This document shows, in pieces, positions 1 through 9,049 of a stretch of DNA of 15,235 nucleotides. The stretch is from Mycoemilia scoparia (Eukaryota; Kickxellomycota; Kickxellomycetes; Kickxellales; Kickxellaceae): contig JANBPU010000349.1 of NCBI GenBank assembly GCA_027575805.1, positions 1 to 15,235 of the forward strand. Reading direction: 5' to 3'. The translations under genes and the position numbers were made by a program. Numbering within the stretch: the first letter of the stretch is position 1; each line of letters starts with the position of its first letter. The notes beneath the pieces are model-generated. The model ran no database searches, was not told the origin of the DNA, and worked only from the letters and a program-made list of their open reading frames with translations.

Positions 1-63
1 ATTCCATTTTGACGTAGAATGGAATCCTATGTCTCAGACGAAAATTCTATGTCTGAGACGTAG
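1..63. repeat. Compound palindrome cluster at window edge
   Basis: Several short inverted and direct repeats are packed together. ATTCCATT (1-8) pairs with AATGGAAT (18-25). CTATGTCTCAGACG (27-40) is repeated as CTATGTCTGAGACG (47-60). The cores GTCTCAGAC and GTCTGAGAC are reverse complements of each other and each is nearly self-palindromic. GACGTAG occurs at 11-17 and again at 57-63. This density resembles a DNA-transposon terminus or a foldback element, but the structure is cut by the window edge and no transposase is visible. Identity unknown. Confidence 0.5.
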
Positions 64-344
64 TGGTTTTTGCCGTAGTGTATTGTTGCCTAAGGCTTTG
101 TAAATAAAGACATTCAAGTTACTGTCAATTTTACATTTCAAATTATTTTATTTTTCAAAGAGTAAAACAGAATAAGCATAAAAATGTAAAAGGTAGCATA
201 TTTAAACAAAAAGGAAACCCCAATGTATCAAATACTTTTATTTGTACTTTGGGTCCTAATCTGATTATAAATCAGAAAAGTACAATAGCACTACCAATGG
301 ATTGTGTGTAACACTTTTACTCTTCCTACAAATCAGCCCCTCAT
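64..344. other. Intergenic, 3' flank of the minus-strand gene
   Basis: No gene is supported here. The stretch is AT-rich and lies downstream of the minus-strand gene that ends at 345, so it probably contains that gene's 3' UTR. The right-hand copy of the gene is truncated, so nothing in the window can be aligned to this part. Confidence 0.5.
237..242 (-). terminator. Candidate poly(A) signal of the left orphan gene
   Basis: On the minus strand the sequence reads AATAAA, about 105 nt past the stop codon, inside an A/T-rich stretch. Position and motif fit a eukaryotic polyadenylation signal. Such hexamers are frequent by chance in AT-rich DNA, so this is a suggestion only. Confidence 0.35.
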
Positions 345-1058
345 CTAAAGTTTGATGTGTTCAGGAATATCGTCTAAATCAAACCATAGAGACTTTTTGG
401 CATAATTTAACTTGTGCACAATTTCTTTATCCAAGGCAACAACATCCTCATTAAATATAAAGCTAACATTGAATTCTTTGAGTTCATTTCTAATAGCCTC
501 AGGAATCTTTCCAAAGTTCTGCTTGAGACATCCAAACAATCTCTGAGTCTGCATTGTGAGGTCAACATAGCCCTTTTCTATAGGAATATTTTTTGGTTCA
601 AAACCAGCATTGACCTGGAACCAGGCTTGTAACCTCAAAGAGCCAATGTAAAGGAGCAAGAAGTTTTGATATAGCTTGACCATGTTGGCAAGCTCATTTG
701 GTACCTCCTGAGAAGAAAGATCCTTATCAACAAATGATTGAACATCATTGATACAAACCCTTGCACCCTCAAAAAGTTTGGGGATGTAATCAGAGAAATG
801 ATAAAACCAATAGTCAATATCATTTTCATCCATTACTTTGAGAATGTGATAGAGCTCATTGGCTTTCCAATGAAGACGAAATTTGTACAGCTCAAGACTA
901 GATCTATCAAATCCCATACATTCAAATTGGGACCCTATGCCTTCAACAAACTCTTTGAACTGGCCAAAAAGTTTTTTTTCTCCAACATTTCTGATATGCT
1001 GGAAGTCTGGCCTACAGCTAATCTGATTTTGAGCAAGTGTTTGAACAAGCCTTGACAT
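345..1058 (-). CDS. Unrecognised 237-aa protein, left copy of a duplicated gene
   Basis: A single uninterrupted reading frame of 237 codons ending in TAG. I do not recognise the family. The protein is soluble-looking: no signal peptide or membrane segment is visible, and it is rich in aromatic and charged residues (for example NDIDYWFYHFSDYIPKLFEGAR at 79-100). It is a real gene because an inverted second copy (14575-15003) keeps the same start, the same frame and the same TATA box 80 bp upstream. Over residues 1-121 the copies share 97 residues (about 80%), yet only 4 synonymous base changes separate them, against 32 replacement changes. Conserved blocks are 1-13, 88-100, 102-111 and 113-121; residues 42-62 are the most variable. 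The start is the first ATG after the conserved 5' flank. Role unknown; a fast-evolving lineage-specific protein is the best description. Confidence 0.75.
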   Translation of the reverse strand: MSRLVQTLAQNQISCRPDFQHIRNVGEKKLFGQFKEFVEGIGSQFECMGFDRSSLELYKFRLHWKANELYHILKVMDENDIDYWFYHFSDYIPKLFEGARVCINDVQSFVDKDLSSQEVPNELANMVKLYQNFLLLYIGSLRLQAWFQVNAGFEPKNIPIEKGYVDLTMQTQRLFGCLKQNFGKIPEAIRNELKEFNVSFIFNEDVVALDKEIVHKLNYAKKSLWFDLDDIPEHIKL

Positions 1059-1130
1059 TGGAAGAAGGAGGTTAGGATTGTGAAGGGATTGAGAGATGAA
1101 TTGTATTCAAAATTTGAGAAAAGCTGTTTC

Positions 1131-1138
1131 CTTTTATA
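1131..1138 (-). promoter_or_regulatory. TATA box of the left orphan gene
   Basis: TATAAAAG on the minus strand, 80 bp upstream of the start codon. The same motif stands at the same distance in the right copy (14495-14502). The 89 bp from just upstream of this box to the ATG differ between copies by only two bases, so the core promoter and 5' UTR are well preserved. Confidence 0.7.
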
Positions 1139-1727
1139 GCTTTCCACAGCACATGTATTACCTTGATATTATAAGCCATTAGGCAGCCATGGCTTTGGGT
1201 ACAAATATTTACTTTCCAAAAATTTTGATTTACCACAAAAAAAATAAGTTGTGGCTATTTTCTTTTTTGATCATAAATAGAATATGGTGCAATTATCCAA
1301 GCAAAGAAATTGATACAAAATTTTGTGTTTAAAAGAATGATAAACATAAGGAACCATTTTTATAATTTTTAAAAAAAAGTTAGAAATATTGTAGAAAATA
1401 TTTTTGTCAACTTACAATTATCATATACTTTTAGATTGACCTTTGGATGTTTTACAATTCAGTACATTCCAACTGATCTCACAAAAGCTATGCAAATGTA
1501 CCAGGTGTTCCATATTTGAAAATAAAAATTCATAGAGAGGAGTGAGGAATATCAGAGCTTCCTTCTTAAAAAGAGTCACTTGGCACAAGAAAAATTCTAT
1601 AGACTACCCATACTGTGTTACCCAATATTTTTTTATTGATAAAAAATCTTTCAGATAGGTGGTTCTCTCTTTTTTGATGTGGTCATAGTATTGGGGTTAG
1701 AAATTTGTGTTGTAGTTTAATCCTTGC

Positions 1728-1845
1728 AATGTGGGTAATATGTAATTATTTTTGAAGGGTTAAAGTTTACTAGTAAAACTGGACACTCATTCGGCTATGA
1801 TTGCCCCTATACATATTCATTCTTCAAAAACTATTGCCCATATGG
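1728..1845. mobile_element. Small non-autonomous element (MITE), left copy
   Basis: About 118 bp with imperfect terminal inverted repeats: GTGGGTAAT plus AATTATTTTTGAAGG at one end, and its near complement TTCTTCAAAAACTATTGCCCATATGG at 1820-1845. The interior motif TTTACTAGTAAAACTGGACA and the following bases match the reverse complement of the element at 13994-14118, so they are copies of one family. It has no coding capacity. A short palindrome CTTGC/GCAAG flanks it, but no clear target duplication is visible. Confidence 0.7.
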
Positions 1846-1970
1846 CAAGATCTCACTTGGAATCAAACATATTGTAGGCAGAAATTGGCTCTTGTATTTT
1901 ACCCAGTCATCAGCCATTTAGTATGCAACCCCTTGGGTCCCATTTTGCCTAAGGTCTTGTGAACTCTGAC

Positions 1971-2739
1971 TAAGTGGCTTTCAAGCGATGTCATAATTTC
2001 TCTGTATCACATAAAAACCAAGATAAATCTTAAAAACATAGTGGATGTTAAAGTTGTTGGTCAAACTTTCAGTCCTCATAAACAAAGACTTGATGAACCA
2101 ACATGAAATGGGTTTTCAAAGCATTCAAGCACCTTAATTAGCACTAATAACTATTTCCATATTCTTTAACAGAATAAGGCAGCAAAGAAAGTCAGCTAGG
2201 TTCAAGACCGGCTTAGAGTTGGAACCCACAAAAACAAATAAATGTGTCAAAGCAAAGACACTTTGTGAGAGTACTTTGTTGGGTCTTTAAACTCAATAAA
2301 AAGTAAACAGTATAGGCAAAACTAAATAAACACCTTGAAGCACTGTGATATATTTTTCCTATTGAATGTGTAGGTCGCATATTGTTGTGTGCTAAACTCA
2401 AGCAGGAATGATACTACTAGTGATAATAATAAAGAGTAAACAAAAACAATTGGTTAACAGAGCCAAGTCCAAACAGACGAATAATACTAAACGTTGTTTT
2501 ATAGTATCCATAGTTTGTCTCTTTTATCTCTCTATTCATGCGTATTTTAACACGTCTTTCCTATACACATAGCCCAAGAATTAGGTTTTAAATTACTTTC
2601 TTTCGCTCTTGCCGTTTCACTCTCTAAATATAGACTGTAGATATAGTTAGAGAGATACACATAAAACGCCAAACAAACACTGATACACACCAACCACGAC
2701 TACGAAATTGTTCCAAACAAATTAAACGTCAAGACTAGA
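1971..2739. other. Intergenic, promoter side of the Mo25 gene
   Basis: No reading frame here looks like a gene. The last 200 bp turn C/T-rich on the plus strand (CTCTTTTATCTCTCTATTC near 2519-2537, then CTTTCGCTCTTGCC near 2598), followed by an A/C-rich leader up to the ATG. That is the usual look of a fungal promoter and 5' UTR. A weak TATA-like AAATATAG lies near 2626. Homology to the right arm stops at the left edge of this stretch. Confidence 0.5.
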
Positions 2740-3948
2740 ATGCTAGCAGGAATGAATTTCTTTTTCAAGTCTAAGCCTAAAGGTCCGGTTGAACTAGTAA
2801 AATATACACGAGATTCAATGACCAAATTAGAAAACACCTCTCCGCCCCCACCCCCTACCTCATTACCCACACCTTCTTCATTTACCACCAACCCAACCTC
2901 AGCCTCTTCTTCATCGCACCATCACCACCACCACCGCGACAAAGCCTCAGAAGAAATATCCAAAAACATTACCCAAATGGTCCAAATACTACGTGACGGA
3001 GGGGCAGACAAGAAAAGCCCACCATCAGAATCAACATCATCGGAACAAGTCGCCCAACTAGCACAAGAAATCTATTCCAACGACCTTCTTTCTCTGTTAA
3101 TAACCAACCTCTCTCGTCTCGGCTTCGAAACACGCAAGGAAATTTCCATAATATTCGGGATGCTACTCCGTCGAAAAATCGGACAGCGTGAGCCGACGGT
3201 TGAATATTTGGCAAAGAACGAGCGAATTATTCGCAACATAATCAAAGGGTACGGAAACCACGACACCGCCATGGTCTGCGGATCAATCCTAAGAGAATGC
3301 CTCAAACACGAACCAATCGCCAATATTGTATTGAACTTGCCTGAATTCCTAAACTTTTTCGAATACGTCGAAGGCTCCAATTTCGATATCGCCAGTGACG
3401 CATTTGCCAACTTCAGAGACGCTCTAACCCGCTTCAAAGCCATTGCCGCCGCATATCTCCAGAAAAACTACGACGTATTCTTTGACCGCTACACCACGCT
3501 GCTAAATTCCAACAACTACGTTATTCGCAGACAATCGCTCAAACTGCTGGGCGAAATTTTGTTGGATCGCAAGAACTTCAATGTCATGACCCGCTACATC
3601 AGTTATAATGACAATTTGAAAATGATCATGAGCGCTCTCAGCGACAAAAGCAAGAGTATCCAGTACGAGGCTTTCCATATTTTCAAAATCTTTGTCGCTA
3701 ACCCAAACAAGACCGCGCCGGTTTATAATATTTTGTGGAACAACAGAGAGAAATTGATCGGTTATTTGAGTAAATTCCAGGCAGAAAAGGATGTGGATGA
3801 TCAGTTTAAGGATGAAAAGGCATTTTTGGTTAGAGAAATCCAAAAGATGAGACCTCCTCCTTCTATTAATGGTGGTGGTGGTTCTAGTGCAAGTACTGGG
3901 GGAGGTTCTATGGGTGGTGGCTCTAATGCCACTACAGCTGCTTCTTAA
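2740..3948 (+). CDS. hymA: Mo25/HymA (CAB39-like) scaffold protein
   Basis: Intronless, 402 codons. Members of this family are HEAT/ARM-repeat scaffolds that bind and activate Ste20-group kinases; in fungi (Hym1, HymA, Pmo25) they act in the NDR-kinase RAM/MOR network controlling polarity, cytokinesis and conidiation. Visible family signatures include EQVAQLAQEIYSNDLLSLL (102-120), PTVEYLAKN (152-160), RECLKHEPIANIVL (185-198), FDIASDAFANFRD (215-227), RRQSLKLLGEILLDR (263-277) and FVANPNK (318-324). They match animal CAB39 along nearly the whole length. Extras are a Pro/Ser/Thr/His-rich insertion at about 33-66, ending in a His run, and a Gly/Ser-rich tail after 376. The first ATG (2740) gives MLAGMNFFFK; the second (2752) gives MNFFFKSKPKGP, which aligns better with the family start and may be the true initiator. 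Codon use is more C-rich than in the flanking orphan genes. Confidence 0.95.
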   Translation: MLAGMNFFFKSKPKGPVELVKYTRDSMTKLENTSPPPPPTSLPTPSSFTTNPTSASSSSHHHHHHRDKASEEISKNITQMVQILRDGGADKKSPPSESTSSEQVAQLAQEIYSNDLLSLLITNLSRLGFETRKEISIIFGMLLRRKIGQREPTVEYLAKNERIIRNIIKGYGNHDTAMVCGSILRECLKHEPIANIVLNLPEFLNFFEYVEGSNFDIASDAFANFRDALTRFKAIAAAYLQKNYDVFFDRYTTLLNSNNYVIRRQSLKLLGEILLDRKNFNVMTRYISYNDNLKMIMSALSDKSKSIQYEAFHIFKIFVANPNKTAPVYNILWNNREKLIGYLSKFQAEKDVDDQFKDEKAFLVREIQKMRPPPSINGGGGSSASTGGGSMGGGSNATTAAS

Positions 3949-4758
3949 ATAACCATACTGAGTCGTATAAATGTTGAATGAATACCCGGTTCCTTGGTTA
4001 TAATATCATGGAGTAAATTATCGATCTTGTACCACAGCAGGCATCTGTCATATTTACAAGTCAATCTGTCTCTATTCCAATTCCTTCCCCCTTTTTCTTT
4101 TATGTTTATCACTTGTTTGTTTGGTTGACCTGACTATATATTTCTTTGTACTTTTGGACTATCATGACCAAAAGATGAAAACTCAAAGAAGCTGCGTCAA
4201 CCTTGTATCAACATACTATTACTACTATTCTGTCACTATTCTTTGAATATAAGTTTTTCTTTATTATCATCATATTATCCTGAGGTTTGTTCTTGGCGGC
4301 TCGACATTAATTGCTTCTAGAGTTGATTCTCCAAACAGGATAACAATAGTCATGATTTTGCCTAGAACAATGTTTATTGGAACCACCACTGCCCCAACTC
4401 AGGTCTATATTGACTAGCTTTTACACGCTACTAATTCTTTGAGTACATTTGACTTTGTGGTTAGATATGGCTAGCTAATATTTGAGGGCGGCTTTTAAAA
4501 CTAGCCAAAGGACCGAGTCATTACTATTTACAATTTCTAATTAATATTCAGTAAAGACATTTCATCAATGTAGTTGCAACTATCATTGTTGTTATTATTG
4601 AAGTTTGAAGCCCATCAGCAAAACTTTGTCAAGAATTTTGTTGCTTCAAGGTAATATAAATACTGCCACACCCATCACAGTGTTGTTTTATTCTTTCATC
4701 TACTCTTGACATTTCTCCTGCCAATATATATATCTTTCAACACTCTTATTACAACAAC
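3949..4758. other. Intergenic between Mo25 and the two-exon orphan
   Basis: No supported gene on either strand. The first part is the Mo25 3' flank, T-rich with scattered ATATAAG-like motifs. The last 110 bp form the promoter and leader of the next gene, with a TATA box and a pyrimidine-rich stretch before the ATG. Nothing repeated or structured stood out in between. Confidence 0.5.
4655..4662 (+). promoter_or_regulatory. TATA box of the two-exon orphan gene
   Basis: TATAAATA, 104 bp before the ATG at 4759, followed by a pyrimidine-rich leader (TTTTATTCTTTCATCTACTC). Spacing and context fit a core promoter element. Confidence 0.5.
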
Positions 4759-6258
4759 ATGGGTAATACCAGCGATAGTGGTTCCGATGGCTTTGAACTC
4801 ATCCAAGAAAGTTCAAAGACTACAACAACTACAACTACTGCAATCAGCGACCCAAAAAATGATTGCAAAGAAACTCTAAAAAGAAAAATGGAAGATGGTA
4901 TGGAGGTTGACAACCAGGTTAAAAAAGAACCCCAATGCTGTTCCTGCCATTGCCATCGTGAAAAGAAAGATTCAACTTTGTCTGGCAACAACGTTGAAGC
5001 CAAAAAAGATACCTCAATGCCTGATTATCTTCAACCCTTTGAAACTGGAGTCGTGGTGGATCTGAACCAGTGGTTGCCAAAGTATATAACCTACATGGAT
5101 TCAATCGGCGCAACTACAAAAGAGAAAATAAAAAATGCACTCTCGATTCTATGGAATGCAACACTGACTATACGAACCTCAACCTCAACCACCATCGCAG
5201 GTAGATACAATGTCTTGAATCCAAACTTCAGTTATCCGATCACCAGAACCCAATTCTACCAAATCTTGGTTGATATCTACGGCATGTCTATGGAAGATAT
5301 GTCTAAATATCTGATAAAGCGAGACGATAAGGTTATTGAAGAGTTTCCGCTAAACGTAATGAAACCAACTATCATCAAACTATTTTTCAGGAATCTTGTC
5401 AACCAGTCAACAAATGGTAGTACAAAGAGCAAGGATCCTGGATACGAGATATTAAAGTTCATTGCGTTGTTTAACTGCCAAGATTTCGATAATAAATTAA
5501 TGGAAGATCTAATGAAGACATTTATCAATGATCCTGATCAAGTAAATTGTCAAGAGACTCTGGAGTTGCTGTTTGAATATTATAATAAGTATTATTTTTG
5601 TGGAGATTCTGTAATTTCGGGATCGATGTTTATTGTTGATGATGGTGATATTGAATATAATTTTAGAGAAACAAAGGAAGGTGCAATTGCCAAATGCTTC
5701 CTTAAACTTGGATTTAGTAATCATAGTTGGGTGGACTCGAGACTTGTTAGTATTGTCGGAGGCACAGTTGACTGCTACTCGTCTGGATACTATAAAGAGT
5801 AAGTTTACCCATTGATCTATTTATTCCTCTTTCTAAATTGTTAATTTATTATACTTTAAGGTTCAAGTTAAATTTAACTAACCAATGGTTTATCTAAACA
5901 ATTGATTTGCCTATATAGGAGGCTTTACTTTAACACATTACATACTATTGGCAATGACAAAACCCTCCAGATAGCTCTAGATGGTAAAATATCATTCTTT
6001 AATGATCAATACCCGGTCTTACTAGTATCTAATTCTGATCAACTGGATAGGGGAATTGTATTTGATTTTAGCCAAGTGGCGGAAAGGAAGAAGGAGGTTG
6101 AAAGAGAATCTAGTACATGTGAACAATCAATTGATAAAGATCTTAAAGTAACTTTTAAATTATCTAGCATTTTTTCTGTAGATGAAATATCGACCAAAAA
6201 AGAGGTCCTGATAAGAGCAATGGGAAAAGATTTGACACGTCTTTGGTTTAGTTGTTAG
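4759..6258 (+). CDS. Unrecognised 459-aa protein, two exons
   Basis: Joined 4759-5798 and 5919-6258. The 120-bp intron has donor GTAAGT at 5799, branch-like CTAAC at 5878-5882 and acceptor TATAG at 5914-5918. Splicing completes a GAG codon and joins the two open frames without a stop, giving 459 residues. I do not recognise the family. Visible features: a low-complexity acidic/Thr N-terminus with seven Thr at 21-27; a basic KRK at 41-43; VKKE at 54-57, which fits the SUMO consensus; and a dense Cys/His cluster CCSCHCH at 60-66 followed by basic residues. From about 87 onward it looks globular, with mixed helix- and strand-like stretches, no membrane segments and no signal peptide. A metal-binding or nuclear role is conceivable but unproven. 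The gene has its own TATA box and shares orientation with both neighbours. Probably lineage-restricted. Confidence 0.75.
5799..5918 (+). other. Intron of the two-exon orphan gene
   Basis: GTAAGT donor, CTAAC branch motif about 36 nt before the acceptor, and AG acceptor. Retention would add only a few residues before a stop (TAA at 5800-5802 in frame), so splicing is needed to reach the downstream 113 codons. Confidence 0.8.
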
Positions 6259-6932
6259 TACAATTTTTTTAGTAATATTCTACTTTCTTATTTGAATTAA
6301 AGGTGATTGAAGGGATTACATGACTTTTGAATAGATTTCGCCCAAGAGTTTAGATACAAATGAGTCCCCAAGAGTTGCAAATAAAATGGCCTGTGATAGA
6401 GCTAAAAACTAAGGATCCATGACAGCCTATTATACATTTGATTCCTACTAGAATCTCACCATATATGACTATATCCTAATAGGAATTTCAGTTCTTTTTT
6501 TCTGGCTGTGGCAGCTTTGGTCTAATGATAATCAAATCGGGTGATTTGAATATTAATTTGACCCCCTGAATCATCATTATGGTTCACAGACTTTCAATGG
6601 CAGTAGCGGTGGTCTATGTATTGCAAAATAAAGTGCGAGCTTGTGATAATGATGACGATCAGAATACAGTATAGTGGTTAAGAGACCTATAACAACAAAA
6701 ATGCTTAATAATGCTTTGTTTTATATCTCCGCTTCTATTTTCGCACATTATTATATTCATTATTTATTATTATCCTTTTACTTTATTTACTTGTTCAACA
6801 TTTGTGTATATTAAATTACTTACGGTCACACACACATATATATATACCAACACCATATCTTGTTTCCTTAACGCCTTTAGAGTGCCTCCCCTATACACAA
6901 CCAAGATAAAAGATAGACAAATAGAGGAGAAA
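6259..6932. other. Intergenic before PEX12
   Basis: No gene supported. A candidate poly(A) signal AATAAA for the upstream gene lies at 6380-6385, about 120 nt after its stop. The final 250 bp are a T-rich then A-rich leader containing a (CA)n(TA)n microsatellite (about 6827-6845). A long open frame running into the PEX12 start from 6711 is not needed: it has no matching family N-terminus, and the ATG at 6933 does. Confidence 0.5.
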
Positions 6933-8747
6933 ATGGAATTTATAAGCGATGTTGCAAATGGAGGGGATTCGGGTAAACCCTCAGTGTTTGAAATAATAGC
7001 GCAGTGTAAAATGAATGACTTGTTGGAACCAGCACTTCGTCATGTAATTTCTGTAAGTTCAAATGGTTTAAATTCCTTCTCCCTTTATCCTTATCTCCCA
7101 GATTAATATGGTTATAGCTTGTTCCTTTATAAATACTTGATCACTTGTTTAACGCCTATGTACACATATATTTGGCTGTATTCTAGGTGTATGCTTACAG
7201 ATATCCAAGGTACTTGATCTGGATACTAAATAGACACGAAGAAGTGTTTGCTTTAATCATGAGTGTTGTTGAATCTCATTATCTACGAAGATACGGTAAG
7301 TCGAATTCTATTCATGACAGATCTTTGTAAACATACCCATGTTACTTTGATCTGTTACAAATCCATAATTTTATAATGATTGTTATTTTAGGTGGTTCGT
7401 TTACCGAACACTTTTATGGAATGAAGCGCGAAAGAGCTCGGAAAATTGATGGTAGTTCAGCTCTAACACCAGGCGATCGGTTTAGATCCTTGATCTTTTT
7501 AGTAAGTGTATAAACCAGTTTTTTTAGCATTAGTGAATGCAGTCTTTACTGATATCATTTGCGCGTATGTTGTGTTGTCATAGGTTGGATTGCCATTGGT
7601 AAAGGCTAGGTTAGACCAATATTACGAAAAAGCTTCTGGTGGTGCAGCTGCCCGTCTTTTGGGACCTGGATTTAATATGGATGATGATGATGATGATGAA
7701 GAGGAGGAACAAGTAAACGAGCAGGCTTCAGATACTGGTTCACAATATGACCATGATGATGACCAAGATCCCCAAGAAGGAATAGAAGATCGTAAAACTA
7801 AAAGAAAGGCAAGCACAACAATGCGTATTAGCACTATAATATACAACTATGCATAAATATCACGCTTTGGTAACTAACATTCTCCCACTATGAATCTTGT
7901 TTGAATCGCGATGCAGTTAAAGCTACAGAGGATCTTCAAGCTTATCAAAAAGTTATTCCTAAAAGCATATCCATGGGTCCACTTTACATACCATGGACTA
8001 ACGCTAGGATACTATATTGCATACATGTTTGACAAGACCAGCTACAATTCTCCTTGGTTACATTTGATTGGACTCCAAGTCCGAAGACTGACAATGCAAG
8101 ACTATGTAAGTACCAGCTTCCTATATATACTCAAACACCATACACAGCGTAAACATGCTCTATTGATCTTTCTAATATTTTCAATCTTGTCTTGTTTTTT
8201 TAATGTAGAGAAATATGGATACATCCAAATCTGACAAGAACCCACTTTTGGCACCATCAAATGGCTCTCCAATCCGGTTTGTGCGTAATATCATTGCCAA
8301 AATGCTTGGTGGTGGCCTTGATTTCCTCAAAGTTGCACTCCCAATGTCCATATTCTTTTACAAGTTCCTTGAATGGTGGTACCGATCTGATTTCCACAAA
8401 GTATCTAAGCAAATGCCCATACCCCCACCACCCAATCCCATCAAGGTAATAGCACCAGAGATCAGTAATTGTTATTATCACCAGCAATCTTGTATGTTAA
8501 CGTAAATGTATCTATTTCTGTTATTATTTTTTAGCCTCATCCTGATGGTGTTGGGCTTCCAGATAACCCAAATACTTGCCCAATCTGTAAAGAAGATCGC
8601 AACAACCCCGCAATGTTATCTACTGGCTATGTATTCTGTTATCCATGCGTATATCATTGGATTGAAGAAAAACATACATGTCCTGTTACTTTGGTAAAGA
8701 TTATGGATTTTGAAGATATTCGTAAACTTTATTCAATGAATGTATAG
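6933..8747 (+). CDS. PEX12: PEX12, peroxisome biogenesis RING protein
   Basis: Seven exons: 6933-7052, 7187-7295, 7392-7501, 7584-7808, 7917-8105, 8209-8445, 8535-8747. All joins keep frame and give 400 residues, close to the yeast length. PEX12 is an integral peroxisomal membrane protein forming the PEX2-PEX10-PEX12 ubiquitin-ligase/retrotranslocation channel that recycles the PTS receptor PEX5. Family features: N-terminal KPSVFEIIAQCKMNDLLEPALRHV, KPSVFE being the conserved opening; LPLVKARLDQYYEK near 116-129; hydrophobic segments near 201-225 and 290-312; GLQVRRL; and the C-terminal RING-like domain with C345, C348, C365, C368, H371 and C379 (GYVFCYPCVYHW). The reduced ligand set, with the later Cys pair missing, is normal for PEX12, which has an incomplete RING. 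Oddities are a D6E4 acidic run at 146-155 and a GC-AG fourth intron. ZMAT2 follows in the same direction after 302 bp. Confidence 0.95.
7809..7916 (+). other. GC-AG intron in PEX12 (intron 4)
   Basis: The donor is AAAG|GCAAGC, the acceptor GATGCAG, and a branch-like CTAAC lies at 7874-7878, 38 nt before the acceptor. Removal joins KTKRK to LKLQRIFKLIKKLF in phase 0 and continues the PEX12 homology. The nearest upstream GT (GTAAAA at 7794) would put the next exon in a frame that stops within about 40 codons, so the GC donor is preferred. It is the only non-GT donor among the twelve introns modelled here. Confidence 0.8.
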
Positions 8748-9049
8748 ATCGATTACACTGCTATATTTTCTTGATTTATTATTATTCTTTTGTATTCTTT
8801 TTTAAATATATATCTTCTCTTGATTAGATTCTTTGAAAACAGAGCTTATTTTATTTGAGTTTAACTCTGTCAATATTTAAAGAGGAAGAAGGTAATCTGT
8901 TGAGAAGGAAACCCATAACTCTTTTTGTGTTTATATAGTATAATTATGCTCAAAACTTATTATACAAAAAAAGGGGAGGGTGAGGTGATGAACACTAAAC
9001 GTATCTATCCAATAAATACATTTATATATAACAAACAAATAAATAACTA
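8748..9049. other. Intergenic between PEX12 and ZMAT2
   Basis: A 302-bp gap holding the PEX12 3' end (T-rich, TTTTTAAATATATA near 8798) and the ZMAT2 promoter/leader. A purine-rich stretch AAAAAAGGGGAGGGTGAGG lies near 8967-8985. No further gene is visible. Confidence 0.5.

Larger units (their letters stand above)
699..1970. repeat. Left arm of a large diverged inverted repeat
   Basis: Read on the minus strand, 1520 down to 699 aligns almost continuously with 14111-14937 on the plus strand. This covers the promoter, 5' UTR and first 121 codons of the orphan gene. A second block, about 1846-1970, aligns with 13285-13425 at lower identity. Between the blocks lie a MITE (1728-1845) that is also present in the right arm, and about 205 bp (1521-1727) with no counterpart there. 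Non-coding parts of the main block differ by about 17 substitutions and a few indels in about 455 bp (hand count). The arms enclose about 11.3 kb. Confidence 0.85.

Noticed and set aside
88..104. TTGCCTAAGGCTTTGT resembling TTTTGCCTAAGGTCTTGTGAAC at about 1944-1965
   Set aside because: The match is short and in direct, not inverted, orientation with no flanking similarity; probably chance, though a shared repeat cannot be excluded.
6507..6590. tRNA-like stretch (GGTCTAATGATAATC followed later by TTTGACCCCCTGAATC)
   Set aside because: It resembles a D-arm/A-box, but I cannot fold a cloverleaf with a matching acceptor stem, anticodon arm and GGTTCRANYCC B-box.
6711..6932. Open frame extending PEX12 upstream of 6933
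   Set aside because: It is low-complexity, hydrophobic and does not match the PEX12 N-terminus; the ATG at 6933 gives the family-like start and is preceded by an A-rich leader.
7622..7846. Minus-strand Ser-rich frame opposite PEX12 exon 4
   Set aside because: It is a shadow of the Asp/Glu codon run of PEX12.
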